DNA of 64,000 nucleotides, taken from positions 310,001-374,000 of the forward strand of contig NZ_JAKREV010000004.1 of the NCBI RefSeq assembly GCF_022664465.1. Direction: 5' to 3'. A program made the translations under genes and the position numbers. The DNA comes from Sphingomonas hankookensis (GTDB lineage: Bacteria > Pseudomonadota > Alphaproteobacteria > Sphingomonadales > Sphingomonadaceae). A model generated the notes under the pieces. That model had not been told where the DNA came from. It ran no database searches and was given only the letters and a program-made list of their open reading frames with translations. Shown in pieces: positions 61,920 through 64,000 of this stretch; position 1 is the first letter of the stretch; every line of letters starts with the position of its first letter.

Positions 61920-63932
61920 TTACGAAAGGTTCCGCGCAAGATCGGGCGCCAATGCTTCTGCCTTGAGCATCGCGACGAGCGCGTCGAGGCCGATGACCTC
62001 CTGCCCCTGGCTGCCGAGACGACGCAGCGCGACGGTGCGTTCCTCCGCTTCGCGCTTGCCGACGACGACCAGCGCCGGGACCTTGGCCAGCGAATGTTCG
62101 CGCACCTTGTAGTTGATCTTTTCGTTGCGCAGGTCGGTTTCGACGCGGATGCCAGCGGCCTTCAGCGCGGCGGCGACTTCGTTGGCATAGTCGTCGGCGT
62201 CGGACACGATCGTCGCGACCACCGCCTGCACCGGCGACAGCCACATCGGCATGCGGCCGGCATGATGTTCGATCAGGATGCCGAGGAAGCGTTCGAACGT
62301 GCCGAGGATCGCGCGGTGCAGCATCACCGGCCGGTGGCGGTTGCCGTCCTCGCCGACATAGGTCGCATCGAGTCGTTCGGGCAGCACCCGATCCGACTGG
62401 ATCGTGCCGACCTGCCACGTCCGTCCGATCGCGTCGGTCAGGTGGAATTCCAGCTTGGGCGCATAAAAGGCGCCTTCGCCCGGCAGTTCCTCGAACTTGT
62501 CCTTGATCGCGTCGGGCAGGTTCGACGACAGCACCGCCTCGCGCAGTTCCGCCTCGGCCGTGTCCCACATCGCGTCGCTGCCGAAGCGCTTCTCGGGCCG
62601 GAGCGCCAGCTTCACCGCGTAATCAGTGAAGCCGAGGTCGTGATAGACCGAGTCGAGCAGCTCGCAGAAGTCGCGGACTTCCTGCACCAACTGGTCCTCG
62701 CGGCAGAAGATGTGCGCGTCGTCCTGCGTGAACTGGCGCACGCGCATGATGCCGTGCAGCGCCCCATGCGGCTCGTTGCGGTGGCAGCAGCCGAACTCGG
62801 CCATGCGGATCGGCAGGTCGCGGTAGGACTTGATCCCCTGGCGAAAGATCAGGACGTGGGCCGGGCAGTTCATCGGCTTCAACGCCATCATGTCGGCATC
62901 GGCGCTGACGATCGCGCCCTCGTCCTCGGTGTTCGGGATTTCGTCGGGCACCACGAACATATTCTCGCGATACTTGCCCCAATGGCCCGACTGTTCCCAT
63001 TGCCGCGCGTCCATCAGCTGCGGCGTCTTCACTTCCTGATAGTCGGTCGCGTCGAGGCGGCGGCGCATATACGCCTCCAGCTGACGCCACATCATATAGC
63101 CCTTCGGATGCCAGAAGACCGACCCTTGCGCCTCGGACTGGAGGTGGAACAGGTCCATTTCCGCACCCAGCTTGCGGTGGTCGCGCTTGGCGGCTTCCTC
63201 CAGCCGGGTCAGATGCGCGTCGAGCTGCTTCTTCGACAGCCAGCCGGTGCCGTAGATGCGGCTGAGCATCGCGTTCTTCTGGTCGCCGCGCCAATAGGCG
63301 CCCGACACGCGCGTCAGCTTGAACGCGGCCGGATCGAGCTTGGCGGTCGATTCAAGGTGCGGCCCGCGGCACATGTCGAGCCACTGGCCCTGACGATAGA
63401 TCGTCAGTTCCTCGCCCTCGGGCAGTTCGGCGGCCCATTCGGCCTTGAACGTCTCACCCTGTGCGGTCCAACGGTCGATCAGCTGCTGGCGCGTGACGAC
63501 CTCGCGCTCGAACTTCTCGCCCTTCGCGATGATCTTGCGCATTTCCGCCTCGATCAGCGGCAGGTCCTCGTCGGTGAACATGCCGCGACCCGGCGCAGGT
63601 GCGAAGTCGTAATAGAAACCGTCCTCGGTCGCCGGACCGAAGGTAATCTGCGTGCCCGGATACAGCGTCTGCACCGCTTCGGCCATGACGTGCGCGAAGT
63701 CGTGGCGGTGAAGTTCCAACGCGTCGGCCTCGTCCTTCGCGGTCACCAGCGCCAGCGACGAGTCGCCCTCGAACGGGCGGTTCAGGTCGCGCACCTGCCC
63801 GTCGACCCGCGCCGCGATCGCCGCCTTGCGCAGACCCGGCGAGATCGCCGCGGCGATGTCCGCCGGGGTAGTGCCCGGCATCACCTCACGGACGGCACCG
63901 TCGGGAAGGGTGATGCGGAACATTGCGGACAT
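61920..63932 (-). CDS. thrS: threonyl-tRNA synthetase
   Basis: 670 residues. TGS domain (about 4-65), editing-type tRNA-SAD domain ([18 protein letters not shown], with HxxxH), and class II core: [15 protein letters not shown] (zinc Cys), [31 protein letters not shown], and the C-terminal anticodon domain ([22 protein letters not shown]). It charges tRNA-Thr. The ATG at 63932 opens [13 protein letters not shown], with AGGTG upstream; the second ATG (63923) is possible. 51 bp upstream of infC. Confidence 0.96.
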   Translation of the reverse strand: MSAMFRITLPDGAVREVMPGTTPADIAAAISPGLRKAAIAARVDGQVRDLNRPFEGDSSLALVTAKDEADALELHRHDFAHVMAEAVQTLYPGTQITFGPATEDGFYYDFAPAPGRGMFTDEDLPLIEAEMRKIIAKGEKFEREVVTRQQLIDRWTAQGETFKAEWAAELPEGEELTIYRQGQWLDMCRGPHLESTAKLDPAAFKLTRVSGAYWRGDQKNAMLSRIYGTGWLSKKQLDAHLTRLEEAAKRDHRKLGAEMDLFHLQSEAQGSVFWHPKGYMMWRQLEAYMRRRLDATDYQEVKTPQLMDARQWEQSGHWGKYRENMFVVPDEIPNTEDEGAIVSADADMMALKPMNCPAHVLIFRQGIKSYRDLPIRMAEFGCCHRNEPHGALHGIMRVRQFTQDDAHIFCREDQLVQEVRDFCELLDSVYHDLGFTDYAVKLALRPEKRFGSDAMWDTAEAELREAVLSSNLPDAIKDKFEELPGEGAFYAPKLEFHLTDAIGRTWQVGTIQSDRVLPERLDATYVGEDGNRHRPVMLHRAILGTFERFLGILIEHHAGRMPMWLSPVQAVVATIVSDADDYANEVAAALKAAGIRVETDLRNEKINYKVREHSLAKVPALVVVGKREAEERTVALRRLGSQGQEVIGLDALVAMLKAEALAPDLARNLS

Positions 63933-64000
63933 GAAGGAACACCTGGAATGTCGGAGGATAAACGCTTGCCGGTTAGCGGCTGGGCGCTGGCAGGGCAAGC

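Noticed and set aside
1..64000. tRNA genes, rRNA, CRISPR arrays, insertion sequences
   Set aside because: I scanned for tRNA T-loop patterns, regularly spaced direct repeats and transposase motifs by eye and found none; a dedicated search would be more sensitive.

Overview
The window reads as chromosomal DNA of a high-GC alphaproteobacterium of the Sphingomonadaceae, most likely Sphingomonas or a close relative. The evidence is the protein families and their typical neighbours (SspB beside FumC, a HIT protein after HisE, thrS-infC, hrcA-grpE-glnD), large TonB-dependent receptors next to glycoside hydrolases, and many REP-type extragenic palindromes. I see no rRNA, tRNA, CRISPR array, intact insertion sequence or prophage.

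Region 1 (1-13.5 kb) holds the end of a lactonase-fold protein, a nucleosidase overlapping a small HTH protein, a DUF6402-like gene coupled to a small membrane protein, aconitase (acnA), an acyltransferase, a phosphomannomutase-like HAD protein with ManC, an EI24 membrane protein with a lipoprotein, a PfkB sugar/adenosine kinase and an amino-acid permease.

Region 2 (13.5-21.4 kb) holds a compact histidine operon read leftward (hisB, YCII protein, hisH, hisA, hisF, an unlisted 50-residue membrane ORF, hisE, HIT protein). It lies opposite sspB-GNAT-fumC. Two small hydrophobic or glycine-rich proteins and gmk follow.

Region 3 (21.6-50.6 kb) is the standout. Six exo-glycosidase-type genes (GH20, GH2, GH3, GH92, an unassigned GH-like protein and GH29) are chained by ATGA/GTGA overlaps into one leftward operon, preceded by a TonB-dependent receptor. 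Divergent from that receptor is a GlcNAc operon: a GntR/UTRA regulator, an SIS-type glucosamine-6-P deaminase, NagA, a fused EIIA-HPr-EI phosphotransferase and a GlcNAc EIICB. A second TonB receptor and a Tat-exported glycosylasparaginase follow. Together these could take apart an Asn-linked glycan of eukaryotic, perhaps plant, type: fucose, xylose (inferred for GH3), alpha- and beta-mannose, GlcNAc, and finally the GlcNAc-Asn bond. The GlcNAc would be imported by the PTS and fed into glycolysis through NagA and NagB-II.

Region 4 (50.6-64 kb) is housekeeping: hemW, a CAP-domain lipoprotein, rdgB, rph, a DUF6438-like lipoprotein, hrcA, grpE, glnD, small and secreted hypotheticals, a DUF1003 protein, infC and thrS.

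The most unusual points are a REP palindrome pair translated in frame inside a glycosidase gene; apparent non-standard starts (CTG for glnD, overlapping the grpE stop; ATC for infC, with a well-placed Shine-Dalgarno); and a shared ~130-bp three-block element just downstream of both acnA and fumC.
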